A stretch of DNA of 60,000 bases from Apostichopus japonicus (Eukaryota; Echinodermata; Holothuroidea; Aspidochirotida; Stichopodidae), in the NCBI RefSeq assembly GCF_037975245.1, contig NC_092579.1:27145666-27205665 (forward strand), written 5' to 3'. The translations under genes were made by a program, and so were the position numbers. Numbering within the stretch: position 1 is the first letter of the stretch; every line of letters starts with the position of its first letter. The notes beneath the pieces are model-generated. The model was not told the DNA's origin. It was given only the letters and a program-made list of their open reading frames with translations, and did no database searches. Of the stretch, positions 13,001-25,100 are shown in pieces.

Positions 13001-16000
13001 CTACAGGCTTCTCATTCGCCAATCATCATAGGGATTATTTATTGCCCCTCCGGTGTTAGCGAATCTGTGCTTGACATGTTCTGTAGTTTATTTATTTCGT
13101 TGAATCGAGAAGACAGTTGTGTTTCTTAATGGGCGATTTTAATTGTAATCTCTTAATTACATCGGAAAACATTCGGTAATCAATTTATCAACCTTGTACA
13201 CTCTTACTCTTTTCGTCCACTCCACAATTTGCCTACTAGGATAACGTCACACTCTGCTACACTTCTTGATGTAATTTTTACGAATAGTCCATCATTGTCA
13301 TCTACCTCGGGCATAATTTGTGATGACATTTCGGATCATTTCCCTGTTTTTACTATTGTTGACATTGACAATGTTAAAACTAGTATTTTGTCAATTACTC
13401 TAAGGAGGCATGTTGATCAAGCAACTATACGGTTATTTCGGTCTGCTATTGAAAACGAATCTTGGCAAGATGTCTTTAATGACAATGATGTAAACGTTGC
13501 ATTTGATCATTTTAATAAAATATTTAGTAAGCAATTAAACAACTGTCTTCCATATGTTGCTAGTAAAAAGAAGGGTATTAGTGACAAGAATGACTGGATG
13601 ACTCCTGCCATCCTTAATTCTTGCCGTACAAAGAATCGTTTATATAAAAAATATCTCCGTAGTTGTACTGCAAACAACTTGAACGATTACAAATGTTTTC
13701 GAAATCGTCTTACGTCTGTTATCAGGCTGGCCAAAAGTCTTACTACACCAATATGTTTAATAATAACAACCAGGACGCGAAAAGTATGTGGCAGTCAATA
13801 AATACCCTTTTACATGGTTGACAAGCTAATCGCACTCCTGAACAGATTAATTATCACGGGGTCAGTTTTTCTAATCCATTGAATATTGGAAACATTTCAA
13901 TGATTATTTTACTACTATTGGTCCAGCCACTCAACATAAGATTCCTAATGTTAACTCTCACTACAAAATGTACCTGCAAGCACCAGTCATTGACTCTTTA
14001 TTCATTATTCCTGCAACAAGAGATGAGGTCCTTAAAGTACTTCTATCACTCAAGCCATCCGCTGCTGGTTTTGATAGTGTTTCTGATATTATTGTACATT
14101 CAAATTTTGAACATGCTCCTGAGGTTATCTATATTTCTATGGGTGCTGCAACTATCAAATAACCATGTGTAATGTACTTACTTGTACCAGAGCTCATAAA
14201 CAAAATCTTTCAGAACGTATTCAAATAGCTGTGAAAAACAAGAGAAAAGAGAAAATAAATACAGTGCCTACATATAAACTGCTCGCTTTTATACTGTTTT
14301 AATATCTCCCCCCCTTCCCCTCTCTACAACCTCTCCCCCCAATCCACCCCAATTAAAAACAATAAAACACAACATATGTTTACATTTTGGTCAAACCTCT
14401 ACTTTTGATGATTTTCTTTTGACCTTGATTTCTTCAAAGCAACATTTGTCACTGTGATATGACACTGACACTAATAAAAGAAATCATTTCATTTCATATT
14501 TCTCAATTTCGACTATTTACAATAGGATGTGAAAATACAAAGTATTGTATTCTTCCATTCTTCACAATATTGTTTTCATTAGACACTTCCCTCCTTCCTG
14601 TACAAACTCTACACTGATTTCCAAGTCTAATCTTTGAAATCATTAAAAGGCAAACTTGGAGAGGCCACCACCCAAAAAATATGGAACATCTGCCTCCCTC
14701 AACCCTGTGTTACCATGGAAACTTGTTGCAATCAGTTCAGGTCAAATTATATATTAATGTTTATCAAAATTGCAAATTAGTTTTGGCTGTTTCTTGAATT
14801 ACAGTCTTGGATATTCGGAATAAGGATTACCATGAAACAGCCCGATTACATTCAATTTTTTGAATTTGGTTGTGTGAAATCAACTTGTGCAGACTATAAG
14901 ATTTCTAAACCATAGCAACAAAAGAAATTTGTAATCAGGAAAGCACCTTCTAACTTTCAGCAAGTACATTTACATCATATGATTTCAAAATTTATAAAAT
15001 TTTGACCGACATATTGCTCAGGCAAACCAATACAGTGACTGTGTGTGACAATGAAGTAGTTCCTGAATGTAACAATATTTTTTTTCAAATTTTACCTGAC
15101 CAAAATTGTTCTTTTGATCCAGTGCAACAGATTTGGTTTTCTTTTCGTTTCAAACTTACCTTGGATAAAGCTTTATCAACTCTCTCAGGAATAATGATAT
15201 CCATCCATGGTTGGTTATTTTTGGGATTCAACTGCCTGAAAAAAAAAAAAAAATAGTACAAACAAAAGTTAAAGATTGACAGTCTTGTATCAAAGACATG
15301 TACCATTCTACAATGAATCTACAAAAATGTAAACCCCCGGTTACTGGCAATACACAAGACATCCTTTACTGCACATCCCATCAGCAGAGACCACAACATG
15401 GCTCTCACGATACCCAAAGAAAGAGGCCATAAACTCATAAACCATACAGAATAAAATAAAAAGAAACATTGACAATGGTGATGATTAAACTTTCTCTTCT
15501 TGAATTGTTTTCAAGGGGCAATCTCCAGAGGGTAGTTTTGCTTTACGATTGAAGATATTCAAAGTTCTCCAAAGGGGCAGCAAAAACAAAAAGCTGTTAG
15601 TTTTTCGTTTTTTAAATGTATTAAAAAGTCAAACCAATCGTAACACAGCAATGGATAAGTAGAATATGTATTTACACTTGGGAGGAATTCAAAACAAGCT
15701 CAGGTGAGGAAGCATCAGTGCTCACTTATATCTAGTCTGTAAAGTTACACACATAAACAATTTAACAACAAGACAACAAGAACAAGGAGAGAAGAAACAA
15801 CTAAGTGTGCCGCCAGCAAATTATACATAGGCTATTCATATAAGTAGGCCTAGTGTTCAATAGTTTTCTTTAAGAAATATTAAAGAAATATAAAGTGTGT
15901 TGAGAAGAGGTGAGCCAGTAGCAGGGTACACAAGGAGATTACTACAAAAACTTTACAATCAGAGTATGCCAATGATTTGAATTACTACACCTGAGAAAAA

Positions 16001-18881
16001 AATTAGAAAAAAAGAATTTGAAATGGAGCTGTCCTGAATTCCTCTCAATCAAATTTGTGCAAAAAATATGATGCAATTAAATCTTCCCTACCTGTGCCTG
16101 AAACAGTGTTTGTCTCCGCAGACTGGACAGCTATCAGAAACTTCGGCTTCCAATGCTTTCTTCACACCTTGTTTCCGTTTGCGCACAAAAATGGGGAGCA
16201 AGTTTGGCAGGACTGGCGTATGATCGAAAACGATGTAACAAGTGATGATTCCCAAGAGGACGGACCATGGTATAAGAAGTATGTGAAGATGGCTGTTGAG
16301 AAGGAAACATGACAGAAGAATCAATAAAAAACAATACTCTTTTACTTCTTTTCTAATGTTTTTGCTCAATTTTTACTGTACAAAGGGAAAGTACAAACAA
16401 TTGAAGTAAATACATTTGGCTGTGTACTCTTGCAAATGGAGTTCCCAAGGTAAAAAGTCACAAGATTTGCCTCCAAATTATAGCAATTTTTAGAGTACAG
16501 TATATTTAATGACACTGCAAACTTACCCTGATGTTAAGTCCTTGATCTGGCTGACTCTTGCAACCTCTAGAATAAGCTCATGATATGTACTCAAACACAA
16601 CCAAGGAAACCCCCAAAGCAGGAAATTGACTCTAGAGGCCACTTCTGCTTAATGTAGGTATTATAAAATAGGAACCTCTTCTGCTACTTGCCAGAAAATA
16701 AAATAAAACTGCTGTCTTACAGTTAGGGATGCACCGGATATCCGGTCCGGCCGGACTATCCAGCCGGATAGTGAGCAATTATCCGGCTCCTGCCGGATAT
16801 TTTTCAAAATCCGGCCGGATCTTTTTCAAAATCTGGCCTGAATTATTCCTTAAAAAGGTGTTGGTATTAACTTAAATCAATGCAAACTATTTCCAAAAAT
16901 TAATAAAAACATTCAAAGTAAGGAAAAATTTGGTTTAACATGTTTAATTTAATTTTCTCAATGGTCTGACCCACTGTTTCTAAAGATCCAATTAAATAAT
17001 CATTTTCTTCAGTATAAAGTATGAGATTTATGAAATGTAGCTTCCTGTTTTAAAACAAACTTTATAGGTAGTATGCAGTATTTTTCCAGCAAACAAATTT
17101 ACATACTGTATCAAGCTTGTCAACAATTATATTGTAGTTATTTTATTAAAGAATGTAGATTACACCACAAGTCATATTTAATGTCATAAATGGGGTCTTA
17201 ATTTCACCTTCTTTTTAATATGCGTATACCTCACCTAAGATTTGCTCCTTGTTTCATACTTCTACTTCTTAGTAATGATTTTCTTTTGTGTAATGAAAAA
17301 ATCCGGTTCCGGCCGGATTTTATGCGGCCAGATTTCATGTACTATCCGGCAAAATCAGGTTCCGGCCGGATCCAAAAATTTGGATCCGGTGCATCCCTAC
17401 TTACAGTTATTAGTTTGATAGGGTTTAGGCCTAAGTTTAGATAATGCTACTGCAAGTATAGGTTGACCAGCAAGTAACTTAATCAGACTAGACCAAGGTT
17501 CTAAACCTAATAGTACTATTTTGTACTTCAGAAATGTCACAAATTATTAGCAGGAAAGCAATATTAAACTTGTACCAAGGATGAGAAATGATAAAAATTT
17601 GACTCCATTGTTTGGAGTGTACAGTTCCTTTTCCAGCAACAGGATCTAATGCCATGTGCTACCCATGTAGCATGCACTGACTAAGTGTATACAACAACAT
17701 GTAGAGAAAGTAGAAATTTTCCATTCATGAATATTCAAGTATCAGCTTCTACTTGACCAATTGTGGTCATGAATTTTCTAATGAACAAATTAACATCACA
17801 ACAGATATTTATAAAAATATCAAATAATTTATCAGTTGTGATCTGCCTTCACAAGTTCATTCTTGGAGATTTTTAACCTTGCAAATGAATTTCCAGACAT
17901 TGAAAATTATTACATTAGACAATTAAAAGTACCTCAGGACGGCAAGTCAGCAGTACACTAGATGAGGTAAAGTTAACATCATACGATGTGCCATCAGTGA
18001 GCTTTATGTTTTAGTTTTCAACAATTACATCTTTTGTTCAAGCATTTCTATGTTATCCCGCGGCGGGCATGAAATCTGTGGCCTGTCCCTTTAAATTGGA
18101 GATGTCCAGATGGTCCAAATTACCCCATAATGTAACCAGCTCTGAACATTTGGGATTTTCTTTCATAAAGAAACACTCTGTCAATGGTAAATATATAACT
18201 AACTGATGTAATAGTTAGCAAAACCTTGCTGTAATGGGAGCTGGCAAAGAAACAGTTGATGCTGCAAGTTTGGTGTTAAATTCGCCATGTTTGTCATTAT
18301 TGAACAACTGATTGTCATCTTAAACAGGATTGATTGTTATAGAGGTGGCCATAGTGCTCTCTAGTGAGACTAATTGAGTAATGATTGAGTCAAACTAGAA
18401 GTAAAAAAATCAGCTATGCTGTTGTAACGTTGGTTAGGCTAATAAGTCATAATAAGACACCTACCTTGTCCCTAACATAAATACAATAGTAAAGCAAGCA
18501 AACGTAATTGACGCCTGTGGATTGAAAAATGGTCGCCACAAGTTTGTAACACTAACTTATGTATGCTGTGAACATTTGAAGCCGGTTCCAATACAATATT
18601 GGCTCGTTTTAAACCACAGAGAATACCCATAAAACTCTGACTTAGGCTAGGTCTTGGTTACTTTAAGTTACGTATAAGTTGGCAACACCGTTTAGGCTAA
18701 GCAACATGGCTACTAAGTTTAAGCGATAAAACCATCATAAACCCTGCATATATATATATTCAGTACCGTTTCTTTACCTATAAAAAAATAAACTGAAGAG
18801 GAAAAGTATGACAGCAGCTCCAGACAGTAGAGCATTTTGTCTAAACAGTCGCTGGAGCTCGTCTACAAGTGCGTCCGCCAT
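4042..18881 (-). CDS. SNX14: Sorting nexin-14 (5' 14 coding exons; 3' part outside window)
   Basis: Coding exons, in transcription order: 18778-18881, 16092-16292, 15160-15235, 14182-14228, 10947-11034, 10536-10620, 9481-9637, 9066-9141, 8091-8135, 7612-7695, 6726-6840, 5851-6006, 5068-5125, 4042-4108. All junctions are GT-AG and the phases join without a frame error, giving 453 codons. Start is the ATG at 18881. Two hydrophobic segments (about residues 18-34 and 37-60) form the membrane anchor. A cysteine pair CPVCGDKHC follows near residue 90. The PXA domain covers about 110-300 (QPWMDIIIP, VDIPSLIIDKLVKAGMSHLD) and an RGS-type domain starts near 320 (DLLFPFIQFMRKEGSLNILQ). The match to vertebrate SNX14 is collinear. 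SNX14 family proteins sit in the ER membrane, contact lipid droplets and act in lipid homeostasis. The PX and C-terminal nexin domains are not in the window. Exon 10 ends inside a tandem repeat that also copies its splice donor. Confidence 0.95.
4285..4790. repeat. Dispersed repeat, copy A
   Basis: This intronic sequence resembles, in inverted orientation, 51150-51405. Shared blocks include TTTGGAATGTTTGCTTAGC, CATCAAAATGCAA, AAATATTATTTT and ACATCATTCACT in the same order. The copy also folds back on itself weakly: CATAGTGAATG near 4478 against CATTCACTATG near 4718. It is a diverged dispersed element of unknown class with no coding capacity. Confidence 0.6.
6883..6909. repeat. (ATTA)n microsatellite
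   Basis: Six to seven perfect ATTA units in a SNX14 intron, just outside exon 11. Confidence 0.9.
7323..7640 (-). repeat. Tandem repeat containing the SNX14 exon 10 splice donor
   Basis: Five imperfect copies, about 58-67 bp each, start near 7323, 7384, 7442, 7508 and 7575. Each has, on the plus strand, a segment like AATATTGAGCTCACACT. The 7575 copy runs into real coding sequence of exon 10, which ends ...TRES before GTGAGC. Three of the four intronic copies keep that donor hexamer followed by further repeat; the copy at 7384 reads AACC in its place. On the minus strand the copies stay largely open and repeat a TRESVSSILLD-like peptide. Confidence 0.85.
8971..9005 (-). mobile_element. tRNA-like fragment with B box (SINE remnant)
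   Basis: Read on the minus strand, this contains GGTTCGAATCC at 8996-8986, a good match to the RNA polymerase III B box, followed by CCATCCTCTTCGCCACC. No A box or cloverleaf was found on the 5' side, so it is not a functional tRNA gene. A truncated tRNA-derived SINE is the simplest reading. Confidence 0.5.
11120..14162 (+). mobile_element. Decayed CR1-like (Jockey superfamily) LINE, 3'-truncated
   Basis: ORF1 begins at the ATG at 11243 and runs to 12048 with one frameshift near 11700. Its first half is helical and charged, ending with QEQYSRHNCLRIQGIPE. After the frameshift comes a typical ORF1p C-terminal half (RAIIVKLNSYNTRDRIYRAR, then INEDLTRRNQELFARARKH). ORF2 follows from about 12700 with stops and frameshifts. 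It shows endonuclease blocks NARSLNSNF, TETWLGNP, RGGGVALYI, MGDFN and ISDHFPVF. The reverse transcriptase is present only at its start (SLKPSAAGFDS) and the copy then stops. The element fills almost all of SNX14 intron 4, antisense to the gene, and cannot encode working proteins. Confidence 0.85.
16724..17399. mobile_element. Non-autonomous hAT element (676 bp) with 8-bp target duplication
   Basis: The ends are TAGGGATGCACCGGAT and ATCCGGTGCATCCCTA, perfect inverted repeats. They are flanked by the direct repeat CTTACAGT at 16716-16723 and 17400-17407. An 8-bp target duplication with TAGGGATGCACCG termini is characteristic of hAT elements. Both subterminal regions are rich in CCGGCCGG motifs and the AT-rich centre has no transposase frame. 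It lies in SNX14 intron 1. Confidence 0.93.
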
Positions 18882-19185
18882 CTCTTGAAACATCTCAGAT
18901 ACCTCAAGACATAGCTTAGTACGATAGTAATTAGTAGTAAATATTTATCTAGTCTAGTGTATTGCGTAATAACATGACGTCATGGGACGCCTTGTTGACA
19001 TTACGTGTCATGCTTGCCATTTACGTGTCCATAGAGCAAGTATACTAGCCAGGTATTCAGTACAGTGCATTGAGAATTTTTGGCACAAGTTTTTCTGGTC
19101 TTGAACTTGGAAGTTCTTTCACTATCCCAATCTTGGTGTTTTCGATTATTCCATTCCAGTAGTACATTATTGCAAAAGGAACAAC
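18882..19185. promoter_or_regulatory. Divergent SNX14/PMM2 promoter with CRE palindrome
   Basis: The two start codons are 304 bp apart and point outward, so this interval holds both 5' UTRs and a shared promoter. It contains a perfect CRE, TGACGTCA, at 18975-18982. Just before it, at 18961-18970, is ATTGCGTAAT, close to a C/EBP or bZIP half-site pair. No TATA box is placed convincingly for either gene. The factor assignments come from motif resemblance only. Confidence 0.7.
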
Positions 19186-22100
19186 ATGGCAACCAAAAAA
19201 TCTACGCTCTGTCTTTTTGACGTCGACGGGACTTTGACGGAATCTCGACTGGTTGGTGAATGAATTTTATTTTGCTCGGCCACTAAGCATACTACACACG
19301 TAGCCTTTGTGTTTGACGTTTAGTTCCTCTCGTAATTTCTTATATTTATTTTCGAAAATGTTTCCAGTTCTATGAATTATACACATATTAAGCGCCAAAA
19401 ATAGTAAATGCTTTACTTCGTATTAGGCTTTAGTTTATGCAGTCAGGTAACCAAGTCTAGTAAAGGGGCTAGGCTTATTTCAACTTCTATCAAATAAGTT
19501 GTTGATTTTTAACTTTTAAGACATACCAAATTTCTTACAGCTTCATTCGTTTCACACCAAAGAAATATTTTAGACTTTCAGAGGTTGCAGTAGCCTTTAG
19601 TATTTATATACTTCTATTGCATTGGGGCAGATACAGAGATGTCTTTATAGGAGTGTAATTTGGATATCTATGAATGGCCTTCAATATGATTGGTAAAGTT
19701 TTGGGTTATGTTCCCCAAGTACAGTAAGTCCAACAATGAACTTGAAGTTTTCTGGTGATTTACTGTACAAAGTGGATTGCAGTTTTTGATAGAAGAACAT
19801 TGCAGCCATAGCTTGAGAACACTGAGACTGTTATTGATGTATGAATATCATGACATGTAAATAATACATATCTAGGCCTATGACAAAAGTTTCATAACTT
19901 AAACCTAATTGTGTCAAGTTTTTGAAACTTTAATGGCATATCCATGATTACATTATAATGCACATGTAAGAAACATTAAGTCATGGGGTGGGGGGGGGGA
20001 TTTATTCCACTCTGTTAAGTTTGAATGATAACTTTCAATTTTCAAATTAAATTTATATTACACTACATATCTAGCATTGTATCTAAGACAAATTCAACCA
20101 AGGTTATCAATTGAACTGGATCTAAGAAATTTTTTCATCCAGTCTATGGTTTCGGGGTTTGATGCATTTGATAAAAGTCTTCTGCAAGTCAAGTTGCTTG
20201 TTGCATCAGACTGGTGAACTAGAACCTTTATCTTCCAATCCAAAGGTCATATGAATGTAGTATAGAGAAATAAAGATATATTCTGCATTAGTTGTACACA
20301 GTACGCTATAGGTATACCATGTATCCACAAACAGTAAGTGCTGTATCTAGGAACTGTGACCTTTGGCAATCTTGACTAGCATTGTGTTAAGGTATTAGCC
20401 AATCAGCTAGAATTATGAGGAGGAGTGGCAAAGGTGTGACTGTGAAATATAAATATTCATACAACCCCTGAACTTTACAAAGAAATTGTGAGTTGTGGTT
20501 TATAGTTTGTTCTTAGCCAACATACAATATTGTGATATGCTTTGTTAATATAACTGAAATTATTGGATACTATAGTTTGAATTGCAAACTATCATAGACT
20601 TATTAGCATAGGAAAATAGAGAAGGAGAACTTTTAAATGGTTTGGAACCTTTTTATTTACTCATAGTGTCAGACTTGTATAGAATTTCTTAAGGGTCAAA
20701 AAATACTTTCCTGAAGGTTCTGACCCTCCAGTTGATTTCCTGACGATGAAAAGTATTGATCTCTCAGCCAGAGAAACTACTTAATGTGGTAGTTTTAAGC
20801 TACTTCTTGAAGTTTGAACATGGTTTTCTAGCATAATTGAAGGCAATATGTATAGAGAGAAAGGTCGAGACCCTATAGAGATGATCATACCACCAACCCC
20901 CCCCCCCCCACCCCCTTGTATTTCTTGCAATGTTCATGTCACCTTAGCATATTATAAAAACAAGCATACACTATCCCATGTTATCACAGTCCCCCTCTGC
21001 ATGTTCCTGTGCCTCCTAATTGATTCCTAGTCCTAACCAACTCTTGCCCCAAGTTCGCATTATCAGGCCTGGCAATTCTTGAGACAACCTTCACAGGAAG
21101 CTACTTGAACTGCTTTGACCCAAAGTGTGGCAATCTGTTTTGGTGGGCGAAAGAAATACAGTAAGATGTAGCATTGATCCTAAAGAGATAGAATAGATAT
21201 TCAGTTTAATAATTGTTACTTAAGTAGAAATTGTACATAACACTTATACTGCGACTATAAAGTGTATTCTAGTACTCTTGTGCCCAGAATGCATATATGG
21301 TCTGTATGCACAGTGTTTTGTAACTTATTATCACTCATAAGTAGTACATTTATGTATGCCTAAAGCTTCTTACAAATCAAAATCAAAATTTGTGTACCCA
21401 GCACATTAGTATAGCAGAATGGATTTTATCTCACATCCTTTTTCTTCATCTGCAGAAAATCAAACCTGAGATGGAAGAATTTTTAGCGAAGTTGTCAGAA
21501 AAGGTGACTGTGGGATTAGTTGGTGGATCGGACCACTGCAAGATCTTGGAACAGATGGGAGGAGACTATGCTCTGGAAAAATATTCCTACATCTTCTCAG
21601 AGAATGGAGTTATTGCATACAAAGATGGAAAATTATTTCACGAAATGGTAACAATCTTCTTTCAGATAAACTGTCTGTATTGGTTTTACATTGGCACAAA
21701 TTGTTAATTTGATACTGTTTTATACAGATGGTCTTGTGTTTGACCTTGGAGGTACAATTATTTGTGTTTCGTCCAAACATTGCACCTGGCAAGTTTGTTT
21801 CACACTGTACTATAGTATACTGTTCTCACATTAGTTATAAAGTACAATGTAATGTGATATTATGTGAGGAACTGTTTTAATCACCTGCTCTTCAATCATG
21901 GAACTTAATGCTGATAGTTTGATGTTTGCAGCCAACTACCAGTAGCGGATTAAGGGCGGGGCAACAGAGGCACATGCTCTGGGCCCCCCACATTTTGTGG
22001 CTCCCACATTTAGAGTATCCTAAAATTTACAAAACTGTCGTAATTGTGATCCACAAAATTCTCAGTCCAGTCGTTATGTTAAAGAAACACAAACTCTGGT

Positions 22101-25100
22101 GTGATGATCGCGTACTTGTTGTGATATATGCAGAGACTGGTAAACCTCAGTATTCTCGTTATGGAAAGTGACATTTGAAATTCATTGAAACACGATGAAA
22201 TACTCTCTGAATAGCAAGCATGAAAGTGCGGAAAAAACACAGACTATAGGGCCCCGCACACAATTACGTGCCCCGGGCCCCCCACACACTTATTCTGGCC
22301 CTGCCAACTACCTTCTCTCCTCTTCCCCTTCCTAGAAGAAATAGAAATGACTGAGACAATTGCTAAAGGTGACTTGAAACCTAAAATGTATTCTTTGGTC
22401 GGTTATAACCAAGTGGTTGAACTCCTTTCCTGAGACCAACCAAGCTTTTTCTAACCTTATGATTTTTTTGGTCATGTCTTTGTTGATTGTTAGTCAGATC
22501 AGACTCTTTCTTATTTTACATCACTTCTAAAGTTATTATTGTATTAAAAAACCTTTTTAATAAACATTTTCTCCTTAAATCCATTTTGACAATCTAATAA
22601 ATATCAATAATTTATGTCCTTTCACAGAGTATAGCAAAGCATATGGGAGAAGAAAAACTCCAGGATTTCATTAACTTTTCTCTCAAATATTTGTCTGAAT
22701 TGAGACTACCAGTTAAGAGGTATGATATAACTTGATATTCTCTCCTTCATCGTTTAACTATTCATTTTTCATTCTTGGACTTGGGATAACTGCCCCGTAA
22801 TATGCTAGAAAGTTCAGTAATGGTCACTTTGACAAGGATCAGCAGTTTTTAGCTGAAAACAAAATTGTATAAAGCAGTTTTCTTTGTTTGATAAGATTTT
22901 TTCAACCCTAATGAGTATCACTAATAAGGAGATTACCGTTAATCACCTAGTTTTCCAGCGAAGTGAAAGTTAACGAACGAGTGATTGATGAACTTGATTT
23001 CTGTCTCAAGATTTCATCCCCACTCAGATGTTCTTACATTTCACTTTTCATTTCATTTATTCAATCCAGTATAAATATAAAATATTTATAAAAAAGAGAA
23101 ACATAGTATACACAATTCTTATGAAAAAGATGGCTTGGAAGTTCTGTTACTTCAGGCCTCAAAATTTGGTCTATTTACTGGCTAAATATCAGTGGATCTT
23201 CTTCAAAATAAATGGGCACTGGCATGTTTCTGCCAGTAAGCACTAAGACCATATACACATGATGAGTGGGTTGGACAACCGTCAGTCAAATAATCGGAAT
23301 AAATAAAGGTTCCATACAACTATTGAGAAGTTCAGATCAGGTGCTAATCATTGTGGTTGGAAGGAAATCAAGGCATTTAACTCCTTAATAGTCATGAAGT
23401 AGAAATTCTCAAAACTTTTGCTTCCTGTCTGGTCAAGAGGAAATTTTTGCGTCTGGTCGTGGTAAATATCTGTGAATCCAGCTGGCTTGATGACCAGGCC
23501 ATATGCAATACAGATATAAACATCGTCAAGATCAGTAGTTAGTATCAGCTGTGACATCCAGCGACCCTTCTGGTGATTGTAGGTCACACAATTGTTACTC
23601 GCTGCAATTAATTTGTAGATGTACAGGAAATTCCATTTCCTGTGTTGCGTGAAGATAAGAGAGTGAATGTGTGTTCATGGTAGTCAAGGCATGGTAGTCA
23701 GCCGATATATCTGATGGTCACTTGTCTAGTGACCATCAGGTTGATAACCTTTAGGACAGGGTTGGCCATACAATGTACCTACAGTTGGCAAAATTGGCCT
23801 GCAATGATAACGAGTGTCGCACTGCAGATCCTTCTGTCATGTAATGACATGGAATATGTTTAATATTTTTGTATTCTGTTAAGCATCTTATAAGTCCCTT
23901 ATAACTACCATGGAGATGTTCCTCTAGTTTTTCAGGCATCCCTAGGAGGTGTTTACTGTTTACTCAATTATAAAGGAAAAAGTCTTTTTGACAGGCACAT
24001 TCTCAACTGTTCAGCATGTAGATGTAGCTATCTTTGAAAAGTTCTTATCTTCACTTGTAATTCTCTCTTTAGATCAATTTGCTATACGTTACATCAGATT
24101 CATGAAGAAAACTGCTCATGTTACATCATCGAAACCTCAATGCATTTTTGCATTCTGGTTTCGAATATGTGACAATGCGATTGTGGACCTATCTAGGCGA
24201 TTTAAGCCAACAGTAGTGTATCAGTTGGTAGGGTTGGCCAGCATTAAGAGATCACAAGTTAACGAGTTACCATGCATGGCATCTCTTCTCTTTCTCACTC
24301 TACCATTCCATGAAATAGCAAAAACCCCTTTTTAACAAGCCTTCATTGGATCTTATTCTAATGGAGTAACTTGTTGAGTCGGTAAGGGGGATATTAATCA
24401 ATCGGTGATTTACTTCAGAGGTGAGGGTTACCTACCTCATCTCGTTCCTCCGACGTCACTACATTTTTATCAAGATCAGAAATTTCATTTTTCCAGCTTT
24501 TAGGCTTGAGGCCATGGGGGAGGATAGAGTTTTACTAAAAAAAAAATTTTCAGGCATTCATGATGGCGTATGGGTGTTTGCGTGTGTGTGTGTGAGTGCG
24601 TTTGTGACGCCCAGCTTGTAAACACAAGAAGGGCTGGTCCGACCACTGTCATATTTGATGTGTAGAAGTACCACCCTAGGGGCAAGATCTGTAATCAATA
24701 CCATCTATCCAACATTATTAGGAGTCCAATCCCTGTAATCTCACACTTTGTTTATCAAATTATACACTTATTCTGAGACTTTATTCTATATTTCTGGCTA
24801 TAATTTTTCATAATCAAATCATTGTTATTTGACCTTCTCTTTGCAGGGGTGTTTTCATAGAATTTCGGAAGGGTATGCTCAACGTTTGCCCTGTTGGAAG
24901 GAGTTGTACGCAAGCTGAGAGACTACAGTTTGCTGAACTGGATGGTGTAAGTGAAACCCCCTCCCTACTACTGTTGAAGGTTTTGTTGTGTTTTTGAGGA
25001 GGAGACTCTGTATCCCCAATTAATATGTTCAACTCTCATATTTTTTCTCTGAGGTAAACCATTAATTTGTTGTAGCACTAAAGTCCTTTTAGATATGAAG

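Noticed and set aside
23348-24335. Open frames in PMM2 intron 3 (minus 23348-23587 and plus 23949-24335)
   Set aside because: No recognisable domain, no splice support, and both lie within an intron; they may be decayed repeats.
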